From: Pilibacter termitis
GTDB lineage: Bacteria > Bacillota > Bacilli > Lactobacillales > Streptococcaceae
Reading direction: 5' to 3'
Assembly (NCBI RefSeq): GCF_900167335.1
Contig: NZ_FUXI01000018.1
Location: 13,971-64,645 of the forward strand
DNA length: 50,675 bases
The notes under the pieces were generated by a model, which was given only the letters and a program-made list of their open reading frames with translations, made no database searches and had not been told where the DNA came from. Positions within the stretch are counted from its first letter, which is position 1. Every line of letters starts with the position of its first letter. Below are positions 42,658 through 50,675 of this stretch, one piece after another. A program made the translations under genes and the position numbers.

Positions 42658-44039
42658 GTGTAACCTTGTTTTCCTGTTAAAAAGAAACTTGTCGGAATCA
42701 TCAAGACAAGTGCGATTGCTGAAAACAAAAATCCTGCATGAAATCCTTGTATGTCGTCTTTTGGAAATGTCGCAACAATTGTCGCAAGCAATGCTGTACC
42801 AAAACACGCTCCAAGATTTTCAATAATATTGATCCCAACTCCCGCATCAGCAAGTAATTCATCATTCAACCCAATATATGCCTCGCTCATCAAAGGAAGT
42901 GTCAAACCGCCCACACTTGCTCCACGGATAAATAAAACAATCACAAGAACAACCATACTTGTTTTCTCCGTCACAAATAAAAGAGGAAACACGCTAACCA
43001 ATGCAAGAGGTAAGCTAATTTGCACAACACGCTTGGAACCGAATTGATCAATCTTTCGTCCAATCATTCGCCTTGTGGCAAGCATTCCTACACCTTGCGG
43101 AATCAAAGCGAAAGCTGACATAATCGCATTGAAATGAAACGACCTTTGGAAAAATAATGGCAAAATCAACATTGGCCCCATAATCGCAATATTAGCTAAA
43201 AATAGTCCGATACTTGCAGAGGCGAATCCTTGATACGTGAACAATTTCAAAGGCAGAACGGTTTTATTCTTTCTGAGAGAATTATAGAAAACATAAATTG
43301 CAAGAAAAGAACAGCCAATACCACAAAAAATAACAGTGGATTGGTTCAAAAGACTTGCAGTATCTGCTGCTTTTGTCAAACCATAAATCAGCCCGACACT
43401 CATAATAGACAAACAAAAAATTCCAAAAAAATCAAGCCTACTTTTTCTATTGAAAGGAGCAAAATCAGGAATATTTTTCTTCATCAAAGGTGTGGCAAAT
43501 AGTGTCACAAATACATTGAGAAAGAAAATCCATCGCCACGATAATACTTGCACAATAAAACCCGCAAGCACTGGAGCAAAAATTGGCCCAAAAATCATTG
43601 GCATACTGACAATTGCCATTACTCTGCCCACTCGCTCTTTCCCTGCAACTTTCACTAACAGCGTAAACATCAAAGGAGTAATCACTCCAGCGGCTGCACC
43701 TTGCAATAAACGAAAGAAAATAAAACTCTCAACACTCCAACTCACCCCTGCCAAGACAGAAGTCACACCAAAAATAAGGGTCGCTAAAATGAAAACTTTT
43801 TTCCCATTCAAACGATTCATCAGCCAGCCTGAGATAGATACTGTAACCGCTAGTGCTAAAGTGTATCCTGTAACAGACCACTGCACCATATTTAAATTTG
43901 TTTGAAAATCTTTTGTTAATTGGTCAATAGCTATATTCACCATTGTAGCGTCTAACATCGGAGCAATCGCCCCCAATGCTATCGCCCATGCTGTCGCAAG
44001 TATCGTTTTAGGTAATTGTTCTTGTTGTTTATTTTTCAT
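42645..44039 (-). CDS. MFS multidrug efflux transporter, DHA2 family
   Basis: 464 residues, fourteen helices. Early motif MLDATMVNIAIDQLTKDF, motif A LMNRLNGKKVF and motif C GFIVQVLSWRWIFFLNVFVT match EmrB/QacA-like exporters. ATG 44039 follows AAGGAGAATACAA. Its promoter carries a palindrome likely bound by the adjacent MarR-type protein. The stop codon lies inside the convergent terminator. Confidence 0.9.
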   Translation of the reverse strand: MKNKQQEQLPKTILATAWAIALGAIAPMLDATMVNIAIDQLTKDFQTNLNMVQWSVTGYTLALAVTVSISGWLMNRLNGKKVFILATLIFGVTSVLAGVSWSVESFIFFRLLQGAAAGVITPLMFTLLVKVAGKERVGRVMAIVSMPMIFGPIFAPVLAGFIVQVLSWRWIFFLNVFVTLFATPLMKKNIPDFAPFNRKSRLDFFGIFCLSIMSVGLIYGLTKAADTASLLNQSTVIFCGIGCSFLAIYVFYNSLRKNKTVLPLKLFTYQGFASASIGLFLANIAIMGPMLILPLFFQRSFHFNAIMSAFALIPQGVGMLATRRMIGRKIDQFGSKRVVQISLPLALVSVFPLLFVTEKTSMVVLVIVLFIRGASVGGLTLPLMSEAYIGLNDELLADAGVGINIIENLGACFGTALLATIVATFPKDDIQGFHAGFLFSAIALVLMIPTSFFLTGKQGYTKNA

Positions 44040-44057
44040 TTGTATTCTCCTTGTTTT

Positions 44058-44111
44058 TTGTTTCCCAAGAAACAATATCATTGTATCTCTTTTTTGTTTC
44101 CTAGTCAACAA
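44058..44111 (-). promoter_or_regulatory. Promoter and MarR-type operators of the efflux gene
   Basis: Minus strand TTGACT (44103-44108), 17-base spacer, TACAAT (44080-44085). A perfect 7-4-7 palindrome TTGTTTCCCAAGAAACAA (44058-44075) covers the start of transcription, and a weaker copy TTGTTTCCTAGTCAACAA (44094-44111) covers the -35. Both fit binding by the neighbouring MarR-type repressor. Confidence 0.75.
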
Positions 44112-44125
44112 AAAAACACCAAAAA

Positions 44126-44157
44126 AATGAGGTTGAAAAATTGTTCTCACCCTCATT
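44126..44157 (-). terminator. Terminator of the MarR-type gene
   Basis: Minus strand AATGAGG pairs with CCTCATT, then T5. The stop codon overlaps the left arm. The regulator and pump are thus separate transcripts in tandem. Confidence 0.8.
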
Positions 44158-44623
44158 ATGTGATTTCTCTACCCTCTCGCTTAATTTCTTCGTCTAAATG
44201 TTTGGAATATCGCTGAATAAATGCCAAAAATCCTGCAAGTTGTTCTTCGGTTATTTCATCAAAAACCACCTTATCTCGTGCTAAAAATTCCTTGTGTAAG
44301 TTTTCGTGAATTTCATTTACCTCTCTACCTTTTTCAGTCAAGCGAAAATAAACTTCCTTTTTATTTTCTGTTCTTTGATACCGCTCAATCAATTTCTTAT
44401 CCAACAATTTCTTGGCAATCTTACTTGCTGCACTTCTTGTCATATAAAGAGATTGAGCAATTTTCGTTACATTGACAAATTCACCTTTACTAATACACTC
44501 AATCGTATGCACTTCAGAAGATTGGTAATCTGAAAGCATTTGTTCCATTTTATACTTATTCAACCAGCCCATTTTATTCAACACTTCTCGTGTCTTGTTT
44601 AAGATTATTTCTTCCTTATCCAT
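44156..44623 (-). CDS. MarR-family regulator
   Basis: 155 residues with a winged helix-turn-helix (about 52-72, NVTKIAQSLYMTRSAASKIA), a wing (RYQRTENKKEVYFRLTEKGRE) and dimerisation helices at both ends. It precedes an efflux pump whose promoter holds two candidate palindromes, so it probably represses that pump until a ligand is bound. No repeat of those palindromes is seen before its own start. Confidence 0.92.
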   Translation of the reverse strand: MDKEEIILNKTREVLNKMGWLNKYKMEQMLSDYQSSEVHTIECISKGEFVNVTKIAQSLYMTRSAASKIAKKLLDKKLIERYQRTENKKEVYFRLTEKGREVNEIHENLHKEFLARDKVVFDEITEEQLAGFLAFIQRYSKHLDEEIKREGREIT

Positions 44624-44770
44624 TCTATTCTCCCATTCGCAAGTTTTGTCTACTCGAAGTCTTTCTTACTAATATAAGAGTGCCTCTACACATAATCACT
44701 TATCCGTGTACTGTTACATTTTACAATTCTTCAACAAAAAAATGCAAGTTTTTTTCAAGTTGAAAGGAAT

Positions 44771-44799
44771 CGACATTGCGAGCAGTTGCCAGATTTCAG
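44771..44799 (-). repeat. Fragment of a U-family repeat
   Basis: CGACATTGCGAGCAGTTGCC and ATTTCAG match an arm of the U unit at 29473-29501 with few changes. The rest of the unit is gone. It abuts the terminator of the Mga-type gene. Confidence 0.6.
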
Positions 44800-44832
44800 A
44801 AAAAAGAAGTACCCAAACCTCTGGATACTTCT
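44799..44832 (-). terminator. Terminator of the second Mga-type gene
   Basis: Minus strand AGAAGTATCC pairs with GGGTACTTCT, then T6. Confidence 0.85.
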
Positions 44833-44839
44833 CCTCGCA

Positions 44840-46342
44840 TTATTTCTTCGGTGTGCCCACATGCAATTTCAACTGCAAACGGTCAATTTCTTTTGCTATT
44901 TCTCCTAGTTGAATAACGTTTGGGATATTATCTACGACAAAAAGTTTTTCTCTTGCAAATTCCAGCAGTGGTTCTGTTGAGATAATCACATCATAGCTTT
45001 CTGCGTTCGGGAATGTTTTTTTATTCATTACACTTCCCTCATATATCTCCATTTCCACTCGATAATGAAACTGCATATCTAGTATCCCTTTTAATATTTT
45101 AGCGTGCGTTTGACCGTGAGTTGAGACAATCAGCATTTTCACCTTTGTTCTACGTTTTTCTAATTTAATTGGCAAATCGCTCCATTCGACAAATAAAATG
45201 TCAATAATGTGATAGAGCATTTTTGAATACCAAGGAAAATGTGTTCTCTTCTCCATTAATTGCAAATTCCCTACTATTTCTCTTGAGAAATTTGGATAAT
45301 TTTCAAATACACGCTCCGCTTGAAATTTCAAATTATCAAATAAAGAATAACGCACATATGGAAATATCTTATATTTTGTGTAAAGGCTAACCACTTCAAA
45401 CTGCACTGCTGCTCTATCTTCTTCTACAAGCTCTAGTCCTACTTCTTTTGAAATAACGTCCAAATAATCACTTACATATCCGTTAATACGTGCCATTTCC
45501 TGTTCGTTATCCCAGCCGTAATACGGGTGAAAAATCATTTGTGCTAGTTCCTTATGCCAATCTGTCGGAAGACGGAACGGAAGTATTTCTTGTATTTCCT
45601 CTTCATATCCTAAAATGTACTCATCTATTTCATGATTCTTTTTATCATTCAACTCCAAGCGAAACCCTTGGCTCATACGCACAAAAGCAACACCTACCGA
45701 AAGTGAATGATTGAACACTACCTCGTCACTTAATCTCATATTTAACTTTTTGGCAATCTCGCCTATCATTCTGACAATAGGCTCTTGCTGAAATTCTTTA
45801 AACGGCCACCTGCCAATACCATAAGCCTGATCAAAATAATTGGTAAAGTGAAGCCGCAACCACCGTTCATCTTTCGCCTGCAAATAAAACGGCTGACGAA
45901 TGATTTCAATGCCAACTTGCTCCATGCTACCATTTAACGTCTGCACCATACGATAAAGACTAGACTCGCTAATAAACAGCTCACTTAACCAATAACTTCC
46001 CGTTTCATACGGCTTGAAAAACAGCATTTCCGCAAACTGAAAAAATTGAGAGTTTTGCAAGGTTTCGCCGTAAATGCAATTCATTTTTCGTTCATGATTC
46101 ACATGAATCCTTACCCCGCTTTTTCTGGAAAATTCAACAACAAAATACTCCTGCCAAGTCATATCAAAAAACTGAAAATCCGTCCCCAATGTTTTCGTTG
46201 AACAACTTGCAATTTTAGCTAATTCGTCCAAATCCACCCATGTTTTTCTCTCAAGTAACGTTTCAACAATTGTTAATCGTCTTTTTTCAGCAGTTGTTAG
46301 CATAGAGTGCATATCCATTGCTTTTTCTTTTTTTCTTTTCAT
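44840..46342 (-). CDS. Mga-family transcriptional regulator
   Basis: 500 residues. First helix-turn-helix at about 38-58 (DLDELAKIASCSTKTLGTDF) and a second near 125-145 (LFISESSLYRMVQTLNG) lead into the long PRD-like region. The C-terminus has an EIIB-like fold (KMLIVSTHGQTHAKILKGIL, DVIISTEPLLEF). AAGGGGTG precedes the ATG. It is divergent from an efflux pump 329 bases away and may control it, but Mga proteins usually act on surface genes, so this is open. Confidence 0.85.
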   Translation of the reverse strand: MKRKKEKAMDMHSMLTTAEKRRLTIVETLLERKTWVDLDELAKIASCSTKTLGTDFQFFDMTWQEYFVVEFSRKSGVRIHVNHERKMNCIYGETLQNSQFFQFAEMLFFKPYETGSYWLSELFISESSLYRMVQTLNGSMEQVGIEIIRQPFYLQAKDERWLRLHFTNYFDQAYGIGRWPFKEFQQEPIVRMIGEIAKKLNMRLSDEVVFNHSLSVGVAFVRMSQGFRLELNDKKNHEIDEYILGYEEEIQEILPFRLPTDWHKELAQMIFHPYYGWDNEQEMARINGYVSDYLDVISKEVGLELVEEDRAAVQFEVVSLYTKYKIFPYVRYSLFDNLKFQAERVFENYPNFSREIVGNLQLMEKRTHFPWYSKMLYHIIDILFVEWSDLPIKLEKRRTKVKMLIVSTHGQTHAKILKGILDMQFHYRVEMEIYEGSVMNKKTFPNAESYDVIISTEPLLEFAREKLFVVDNIPNVIQLGEIAKEIDRLQLKLHVGTPKK

Positions 46343-46566
46343 TTTCGCACACCCCTTATCACCATTTCACGTTTGAATTTAAGTTGAAAATCTAAAAAAT
46401 AGCACGATACCCTTACATAAATATCGTAACATAATTCACGAATGGAAACAAAAGGTTCAAAAGGCGTTTTGTATTTTTTCAAATATTTCCGTAAAATAGA
46501 AAAAGATGAATGACCCGAGAATACTCTGTTTCCCAAACTCCTCTAAATAATAAACAAGCCTATTTA

Positions 46567-46595
46567 TTGACAAGTGTTATTTACAACACTAAAAA
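46567..46595 (+). promoter_or_regulatory. Promoter with inverted repeat upstream of the efflux gene
   Basis: TTGACA (46567-46572) and TAAAAA (46590-46595) flank a perfect AGTGTT-ATTTAC-AACACT inverted repeat that fills the 17-base spacer. A second -10-like TATAAT at 46620-46625 lacks a -35. Nothing else is seen in the 46343-46671 gap. Confidence 0.55.
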
Positions 46596-46671
46596 AGAAA
46601 TCATTTCCATTGAAATCTCTATAATAGTTTGAGACAATAGCAGAGCATTACACGAATGGAAAGGGAACGTT

Positions 46672-48141
46672 ATGAATATCACAAATAAAAACAAACTTTG
46701 GATTACGATTGCTATTTTTATTGCGACTTTTATGAATGGAATCGAAGGAACAATTGTAACAACTGCCATGCCGACAATTGTCGGAAGTCTTGAGGGAATG
46801 AGCATTATGAATTGGGTGTTTGCGATTTATTTGCTCACAGGAGCTATGATGACACCAATTTTTAGTAAGTTGGCAGATATGATTGGCAGACGTCCCGTAT
46901 TCCTCACCTCTGTTACGATTTTCATTCTTGGCTCAGCACTTTCTGGCTTGTCAAGTTCAATGGTTCAGCTAATTATTTTCCGTGCGATTCAAGGGGTGGG
47001 AGCTGGAGGAATTTTGCCAATTTCACTCACGTTGATTGCTGATTTATACGATCAAAAACAACGCTCAAAACTGCTCGGGCTCAATTCTGCCACGTGGGGA
47101 ATCGCCTCAATCGTAGGCCCTCTCGGTGGTGGAATGATTGTAGAGACATTTAGTTGGCATTGGATTTTTTACATCAATGTCCCCGTTGGCATTGCGGTCA
47201 TTTTGCTACTTCTTGCAAACCTCAAGGAAAATGTTCGTCCACATCAAAAACTAAAACTTGACCTTTTAGGAAGTGGTGTTCTTATGCTGTTGCTCCTCTC
47301 TTTCTTGCTTGCCGTGCAATTTTTTGGAACAGAAACATTTTCTTTAAGAGTAGTGTGTCTACTTGCTTTATCCATGATTTGCTTAGTTGCATTTATTTTT
47401 ATTGAAAAATCAGCAGAAGATCCTGTCATTCCGCTCAGTTTGTTCAAAAATCCACTATTTACTTTAGTCAACTGTTCGGCTTTATTGATTGCTGGTGTTT
47501 TGATTGTGGTAGATGTTTATATTCCAATGTGGTTACAAGGAATTAATGGCGAAAGTGCCATGATTGGTGGTCTTGTGCTTGCTCCACTTGCATTCGCATG
47601 GATGTTTGGGAGCAATATTGCAGGGAATTTGCTTGAGAAATGGAGTACAAAAAACGTCTTAGCTCTGGGGAATACGATTATTCTACTTTGTTTTGTCGCT
47701 TTTACACTTTTTGGTGAAAATGCAGGAAAATGGCATTTTCTTCCTGTTAGTATGGCAAGTGGCTTAGGTTTTGGGATTAGTTTTACTACATTTACAGTCG
47801 TTTCACAAACGAGTGTTGCCAAAGGTGATATTGGTGTCGCAACAGGCTTTAGCACGCTCGTCCGCACACTCGGGCAAACAATTTTGATTGCTATTTTCGG
47901 TGTCGTACTTAACGCAAAAATCGCAAATAATTTGCCAAAAGACAGTGCTATTTCACTTGAAGATATGAATCAACTCATCAACCCGCACACCGCAGGAAAC
48001 CTACCAAAAGCCTCCATGCTCGCCTTGAGAAGTATTTTACAAGGAGGTATACATTTCATTTTCTTGATTAGTCTTGTGTTACTTCTTGTAGTCTATTTGG
48101 TGATTTTGCCGATGAGAGAGGGGAAACGAAAAACGGAATGA
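46672..48141 (+). CDS. MFS multidrug efflux transporter, DHA2 family
   Basis: 489 residues, fourteen helices. GIEGTIVTTAMPTIVGSL (motif D1-like), KLADMIGRRPVF (motif A) and GGGMIVETFSWHWIFYINVP (motif C) are typical of 14-helix drug/proton antiporters. AAAGGGAACGTT precedes the ATG. No dedicated repressor is adjacent on the same strand; a site in its promoter suggests control by a dimeric protein. Confidence 0.92.
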   Translation: MNITNKNKLWITIAIFIATFMNGIEGTIVTTAMPTIVGSLEGMSIMNWVFAIYLLTGAMMTPIFSKLADMIGRRPVFLTSVTIFILGSALSGLSSSMVQLIIFRAIQGVGAGGILPISLTLIADLYDQKQRSKLLGLNSATWGIASIVGPLGGGMIVETFSWHWIFYINVPVGIAVILLLLANLKENVRPHQKLKLDLLGSGVLMLLLLSFLLAVQFFGTETFSLRVVCLLALSMICLVAFIFIEKSAEDPVIPLSLFKNPLFTLVNCSALLIAGVLIVVDVYIPMWLQGINGESAMIGGLVLAPLAFAWMFGSNIAGNLLEKWSTKNVLALGNTIILLCFVAFTLFGENAGKWHFLPVSMASGLGFGISFTTFTVVSQTSVAKGDIGVATGFSTLVRTLGQTILIAIFGVVLNAKIANNLPKDSAISLEDMNQLINPHTAGNLPKASMLALRSILQGGIHFIFLISLVLLLVVYLVILPMREGKRKTE

Positions 48142-48161
48142 AATTTTTCCGGTTGTCATAA

Positions 48162-48202
48162 AATAAGGAAGTAAGTCCCAAATCCCCTTACTTCCTTATT
48201 TT
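48162..48202. terminator. Bidirectional terminator between efflux and vanZ genes
   Basis: AATAAGGAAGTAAG pairs with CTTACTTCCTTATT; T-rich on + and A-rich before it. The vanZ stop codon lies in the right arm. Confidence 0.88.
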
Positions 48203-48694
48203 CTTTATCCCCTCAAGCAGCAATAGTGCTGCCACTGCACAAAATGCTCCTGATGAATCAAGGGCAACATCTTCAATTCTCGCCGTCCTGCCTCCTGTGA
48301 GCATTTGGTGAAATTCATCTAAACCAGCGTACCCACTAGCAGCAAGCCATGACAAAACACCAAAGAGAACGATTGACTTTCTAAATTTGTTTCTCAATCC
48401 TAAAAATAGGAAAAAGGACAAAAAGAAATATGTGGCAAAATGAGCAAACTTGCGAATAAAAAACTCAACAAAGGGATAATATCCTTTTTCTTCGATACTC
48501 ACTTGCTCGTTCCCATAACGAAGATGAATACTTGAGAGTTCCTTAAAAAATGGTTTTCCTTGAAGAAAATGTTCTAAATTCCCCACTTGTGATTGTTCTT
48601 GATATGTTTGCGAGGAGGAATAAAATAACACGCACATCACCACGAAAGCCAATGCCAACCATAAATTTCCGTTGGCAAAATGTTTTTTTATCAT
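48188..48694 (-). CDS. VanZ-family membrane protein
   Basis: 168 residues with four membrane helices. RKFAHFATYFFLSFFLFLG and DEFHQMLTGGRTARIEDVAL are the conserved VanZ segments. The start overlaps the ligase stop by four bases (ATGA), so they are coupled. VanZ proteins can confer low-level lipoglycopeptide tolerance, but most have no known role. Confidence 0.88.
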   Translation of the reverse strand: MIKKHFANGNLWLALAFVVMCVLFYSSSQTYQEQSQVGNLEHFLQGKPFFKELSSIHLRYGNEQVSIEEKGYYPFVEFFIRKFAHFATYFFLSFFLFLGLRNKFRKSIVLFGVLSWLAASGYAGLDEFHQMLTGGRTARIEDVALDSSGAFCAVAALLLLEGIKKIRK

Positions 48695-50031
48695 TTGATT
48701 GTATCCCTTCTCTCTTTGAGCGTTGACAAATCAAGATTTTGCTGAATCCCCTCAACAACTTGTTGCCAATTTTTAGGGAGTTGCCCCGCTTTTTCAATGG
48801 ACATTTTGTGATTTGTTTTTGAAAAACGAAGGATAAATTCAGGATCGAATTTTTGGTACATTTCCATTTTCCCACTTGGTGTTTCCTCTGGAAAATCAAG
48901 CATCCTCTCAAACTCTTGAATAATTTTTTTATCCGCAGCAGACAAAGGAAATTCTTGCCACTCTTGGAATAACCGTTTCCCCTCGTCATAAAGAACGGTT
49001 TTGTCTTGAGGGGATTCAAAAGCTACCGTATAATTTTTCTCTAATCCGTCTTGCTGAGCAAGTTCTGGATTTTCCTCTGGTTTCCACAAAAGAAAAAGCA
49101 AGAATAAATGAAGAAAACGAAGAGTAGCATAACTAATGCCAAAAGGTTGAAAAGGCACTATATCAATATTTCTAAGCTCAATATACTGAATACCGTTTAA
49201 CTGCAACTCAAAAGCTTTTTTCCCGCTACGCAGACGAACAGGTGAATAAAATTCACGTTCTCCAATTAATTTCTTCTCGGCAATCATTTTCTGCAAATCT
49301 TTTACATAAGTATCTAACGAAGTAAATCTCACTTTCACCTCATTGAAATTCCGATACCCAAACATAGAATTACGAATGGAACGAACAGCTCTTGGAAGGC
49401 TCTCGCCATTGCGGAAAAATCCCGAAAAAGCACGTGTACTTGCTCCTAAAAGATACGTCAAAAGCCACTCATATCGCAAATATTGTCGTGCGATTTTCAT
49501 ATAAACCTCGTTTGAAAACTCCTTTAAAGAAGTTTTAGCATGTAAAAGGGTATAAAGTTGCTTTAAAAAATCCTCGCCTAACTCAAAATTTACATGAATA
49601 CCACTCATCATTTGCTTTCTTTTTCCGTACTTTTGTACTAAATATTTGCGATAATCGACTTCTTGCGTATCGTTCAGTTGAGAAAGCGGAATTTCCTCGT
49701 CACGATGTGGCAAATCTGGTGGCATAGAGGCGTGCCACAATAAGTCGTCATTTTCTAAAGCCAAAATCGCCGCATAATGTTCCGCCTCTAAAAACAATAA
49801 CGCTTCCTTCTCTGTCGAAAAAGGAGGAGTGATAAACTCCATTTGCGTTTCTGCAAAATCCGTCTTAATATAATGATTCTCCTCACGCATAAATAAAGCA
49901 CTCGGATGAGGCTGTTTTGAGAGAAAACCAAGCGGATTTACTCGATGATTTTCCTTTTCCAAACCAATTTTTGATGAAAAAAGAAAAGCCTGCATTGAAT
50001 TTTCAGTTAAAATTTTTTTATAATCACACAT
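48691..50031 (-). CDS. gshA: Glutamate-cysteine ligase, stand-alone GshA-like half of GshF
   Basis: 446 residues. GLEKENHRVN near residue 22, YIKTDFAETQMEFITPP and SGIHVNFEL match the ligase half of the bifunctional GshF common in this group. The ATP-grasp glutathione synthetase half is missing: the gene ends and vanZ begins. It should make gamma-glutamylcysteine and needs a partner elsewhere for glutathione. ATG 50031 follows AAAGGAAG; the longer frame upstream runs into the U repeat. Confidence 0.88.
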   Translation of the reverse strand: MCDYKKILTENSMQAFLFSSKIGLEKENHRVNPLGFLSKQPHPSALFMREENHYIKTDFAETQMEFITPPFSTEKEALLFLEAEHYAAILALENDDLLWHASMPPDLPHRDEEIPLSQLNDTQEVDYRKYLVQKYGKRKQMMSGIHVNFELGEDFLKQLYTLLHAKTSLKEFSNEVYMKIARQYLRYEWLLTYLLGASTRAFSGFFRNGESLPRAVRSIRNSMFGYRNFNEVKVRFTSLDTYVKDLQKMIAEKKLIGEREFYSPVRLRSGKKAFELQLNGIQYIELRNIDIVPFQPFGISYATLRFLHLFLLFLLWKPEENPELAQQDGLEKNYTVAFESPQDKTVLYDEGKRLFQEWQEFPLSAADKKIIQEFERMLDFPEETPSGKMEMYQKFDPEFILRFSKTNHKMSIEKAGQLPKNWQQVVEGIQQNLDLSTLKERRDTIK

Positions 50032-50042
50032 TTTTCTTCCTT

Positions 50043-50226
50043 TGTCTAGCTTTGAGGGGCTGAAGTCTGGCAACTGTTCACAATGTCGCTCGCAACTAAC
50101 GTTTTGATACTAGTCTTTCAAGAATCTTTGATTCTTAGAAAGACTGTATGCGAAACGAAGTGTAGCAGTAAATAAACGACAGTGTTCACTGTTGCAGACT
50201 TCAAAACGCCCCTCCTAGCTTTTCTT
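50043..50226 (+). repeat. Long U-family repeat upstream of gshA
   Basis: Starts TGTCTAGCTTTGAGGGGC and ends GCCCCTCCTAGCTTTTCTT. The long inner hairpin (CTTTCAAGAATC with GATTCTTAGAAAG) and flanking CGTTTTGATACTAG / GCGAAACG arms match the long units at 29035 and 29339. It lies only 12 bases before gshA. Confidence 0.9.
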
Positions 50227-50289
50227 ATTCTATATAAAATATTGTAGCATGATTGGTGGAGTTTCAAAATAGTTACGCTTAAAAATTAG

Positions 50290-50340
50290 GAGAGCTGTTA
50301 AAACTCGGGTGAATACCAAATTTGCTAGTTTTCGTTTTTC
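50290..50340. mobile_element. M7: half of an M-family element
   Basis: The stretch from about 50290, with AAAACTCGGGTGAATACC and AAATTTGCTAGTTTTCG, aligns with the left interior of M2 and M5. It stops where the ISL3-type end begins, so the IS appears to have landed in this M copy. Confidence 0.5.
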
Positions 50341-50341
50341 A

Positions 50342-50675
50342 GGCTCTTTGTCAAATCGTGTGGAAAGCATCTATTTTACAAAGCGTACCTAAGAGAGTTG
50401 GACATCTTGTCCAGCTCCTCTTTTGCGTCTACCAGAAATAGTTTTCTTGTAGCATTCTGCTCTGTCGAACCTAGCCAGTAGCACAATTATAGGTCGTTCA
50501 ACATGCAAAACCTTGTTCACTTGACTATTCTCTTGTTTTATCTTTCACTGTTACACTTTAAATACTGAAATATCTATTCTAAACCACCTTACAAATCCCT
50601 GTAAGAAGACCACACTGAATATAGCTCCTCGTACGGAAATTCTCAAATCTTCTAAAACCATAAGCCAATCGTTTG
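50342..50675 (-). mobile_element. ISL3-family insertion sequence, one end and transposase C-terminus
   Basis: GGCTCTTTGTCAAATCG at 50342 matches the ISL3-family terminal repeat type. The transposase 3' end lies at 50579 onward. Between them is a terminator-like hairpin (GTTGGACA/TGTCCAGC, about 50397-50414) and no gene. The element continues past the window. Confidence 0.75.
50579..50674 (-). CDS. ISL3-family transposase, C-terminal fragment
   Basis: 31 codons and a TAG are in view. KRLAYGFRRFENFRTRSYIQ, then CGLL, matches the conserved C-terminal KRxAYGxRNFxxFRxR motif of ISL3 transposases (DDE type). The rest lies outside the window, so intactness cannot be judged. Confidence 0.75.
   Translation of the reverse strand, partial: KRLAYGFRRFENFRTRSYIQCGLLTGICKVV

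Noticed and set aside
46339-46536. 65-codon ORF overlapping the start of the second Mga-type gene
   Set aside because: Its TTG start is one base from GAGGAG, too close for initiation, and the product shows no recognisable domain.

Overview
The window looks like chromosomal DNA of a low-GC Gram-positive coccus of the Lactobacillales, most likely Enterococcaceae or a close relative. This is judged from protein similarity recalled from memory, AGGAGG-type ribosome sites, TTGACA/TATAAT promoters, two Mga-type regulators, lactose/cellobiose-type PTS proteins, a pbp1B-tyrS neighbourhood like that of streptococci, and a GAGGCTGGGACAAAA hairpin of the kind seen in related cocci. No rRNA, tRNA, phage genes or CRISPR array were seen.

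Layout. 1-3.7 kb: an archaeal-type AAA ATPase with a nuclease-like C-terminus, an Mga-type regulator and a small membrane protein. 3.8-4.2 kb: a compact locus that looks like a type I toxin-antitoxin module (small RNA on +, 32-residue hydrophobic peptide on -). 4.3-6.2 kb: EamA transporter, chorismate mutase and the niacin regulator NiaR. 6.2-8.1 kb: a secreted protein with a hydrophobic C-terminal half plus an overlapping four-helix membrane protein (possible bacteriocin and immunity pair), then a short single-stranded-DNA-binding protein. 8.8-25.6 kb: one long minus-strand surface-polysaccharide operon from a clear promoter at 25.55 kb. It holds a GtrB-like transferase with its DUF2304 partner, a membrane-anchored pilin-like surface protein, the UDP-N-acetyl-L-fucosamine genes capE-capF-capG, six glycosyltransferase-like genes, LicD, a DUF2142 protein and a flippase. 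25.6-31.3 kb: pbp1B, a DUF2798 protein, tyrS and a small HMA-like protein. 31.5-35.5 kb: a TetR-controlled efflux pump, a gene remnant, a HAD phosphatase and a membrane protein. 35.5-42.6 kb: a SorC-type regulator, PTS IIB, IIC and a broken IIA, then a glycyl radical enzyme and a fructose-6-phosphate-aldolase-like protein. 42.6-50 kb: MarR plus efflux pump, a second Mga-type regulator divergent from another efflux pump, VanZ and a stand-alone glutamate-cysteine ligase. The right edge enters an ISL3-family insertion sequence.

Two repeat families run through the window. The M family (about 155 bp) is a near-perfect palindrome with GGGYACCTCTAAAAACT ends and apparent 4-bp TTAA or ATAT target duplications. 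The U family (about 122-182 bp) starts TGTCTAGCT, ends GCTTTTCTT and folds into a long stem whose arms change together between copies. One M copy interrupts the PTS IIA gene and itself carries a tandem U pair at its apex. Another M copy sits in the loop of a former terminator. Five U units in tandem form the DNA just upstream of tyrS, where no T-box was found. One U copy lies just upstream of the glutamate-cysteine ligase gene, and another lies against the ATPase stop codon.

The candidates most worth following are the type I toxin-antitoxin-like locus, the secreted protein/membrane protein pair, the structure-conserving U repeats and the nested M/U insertions.
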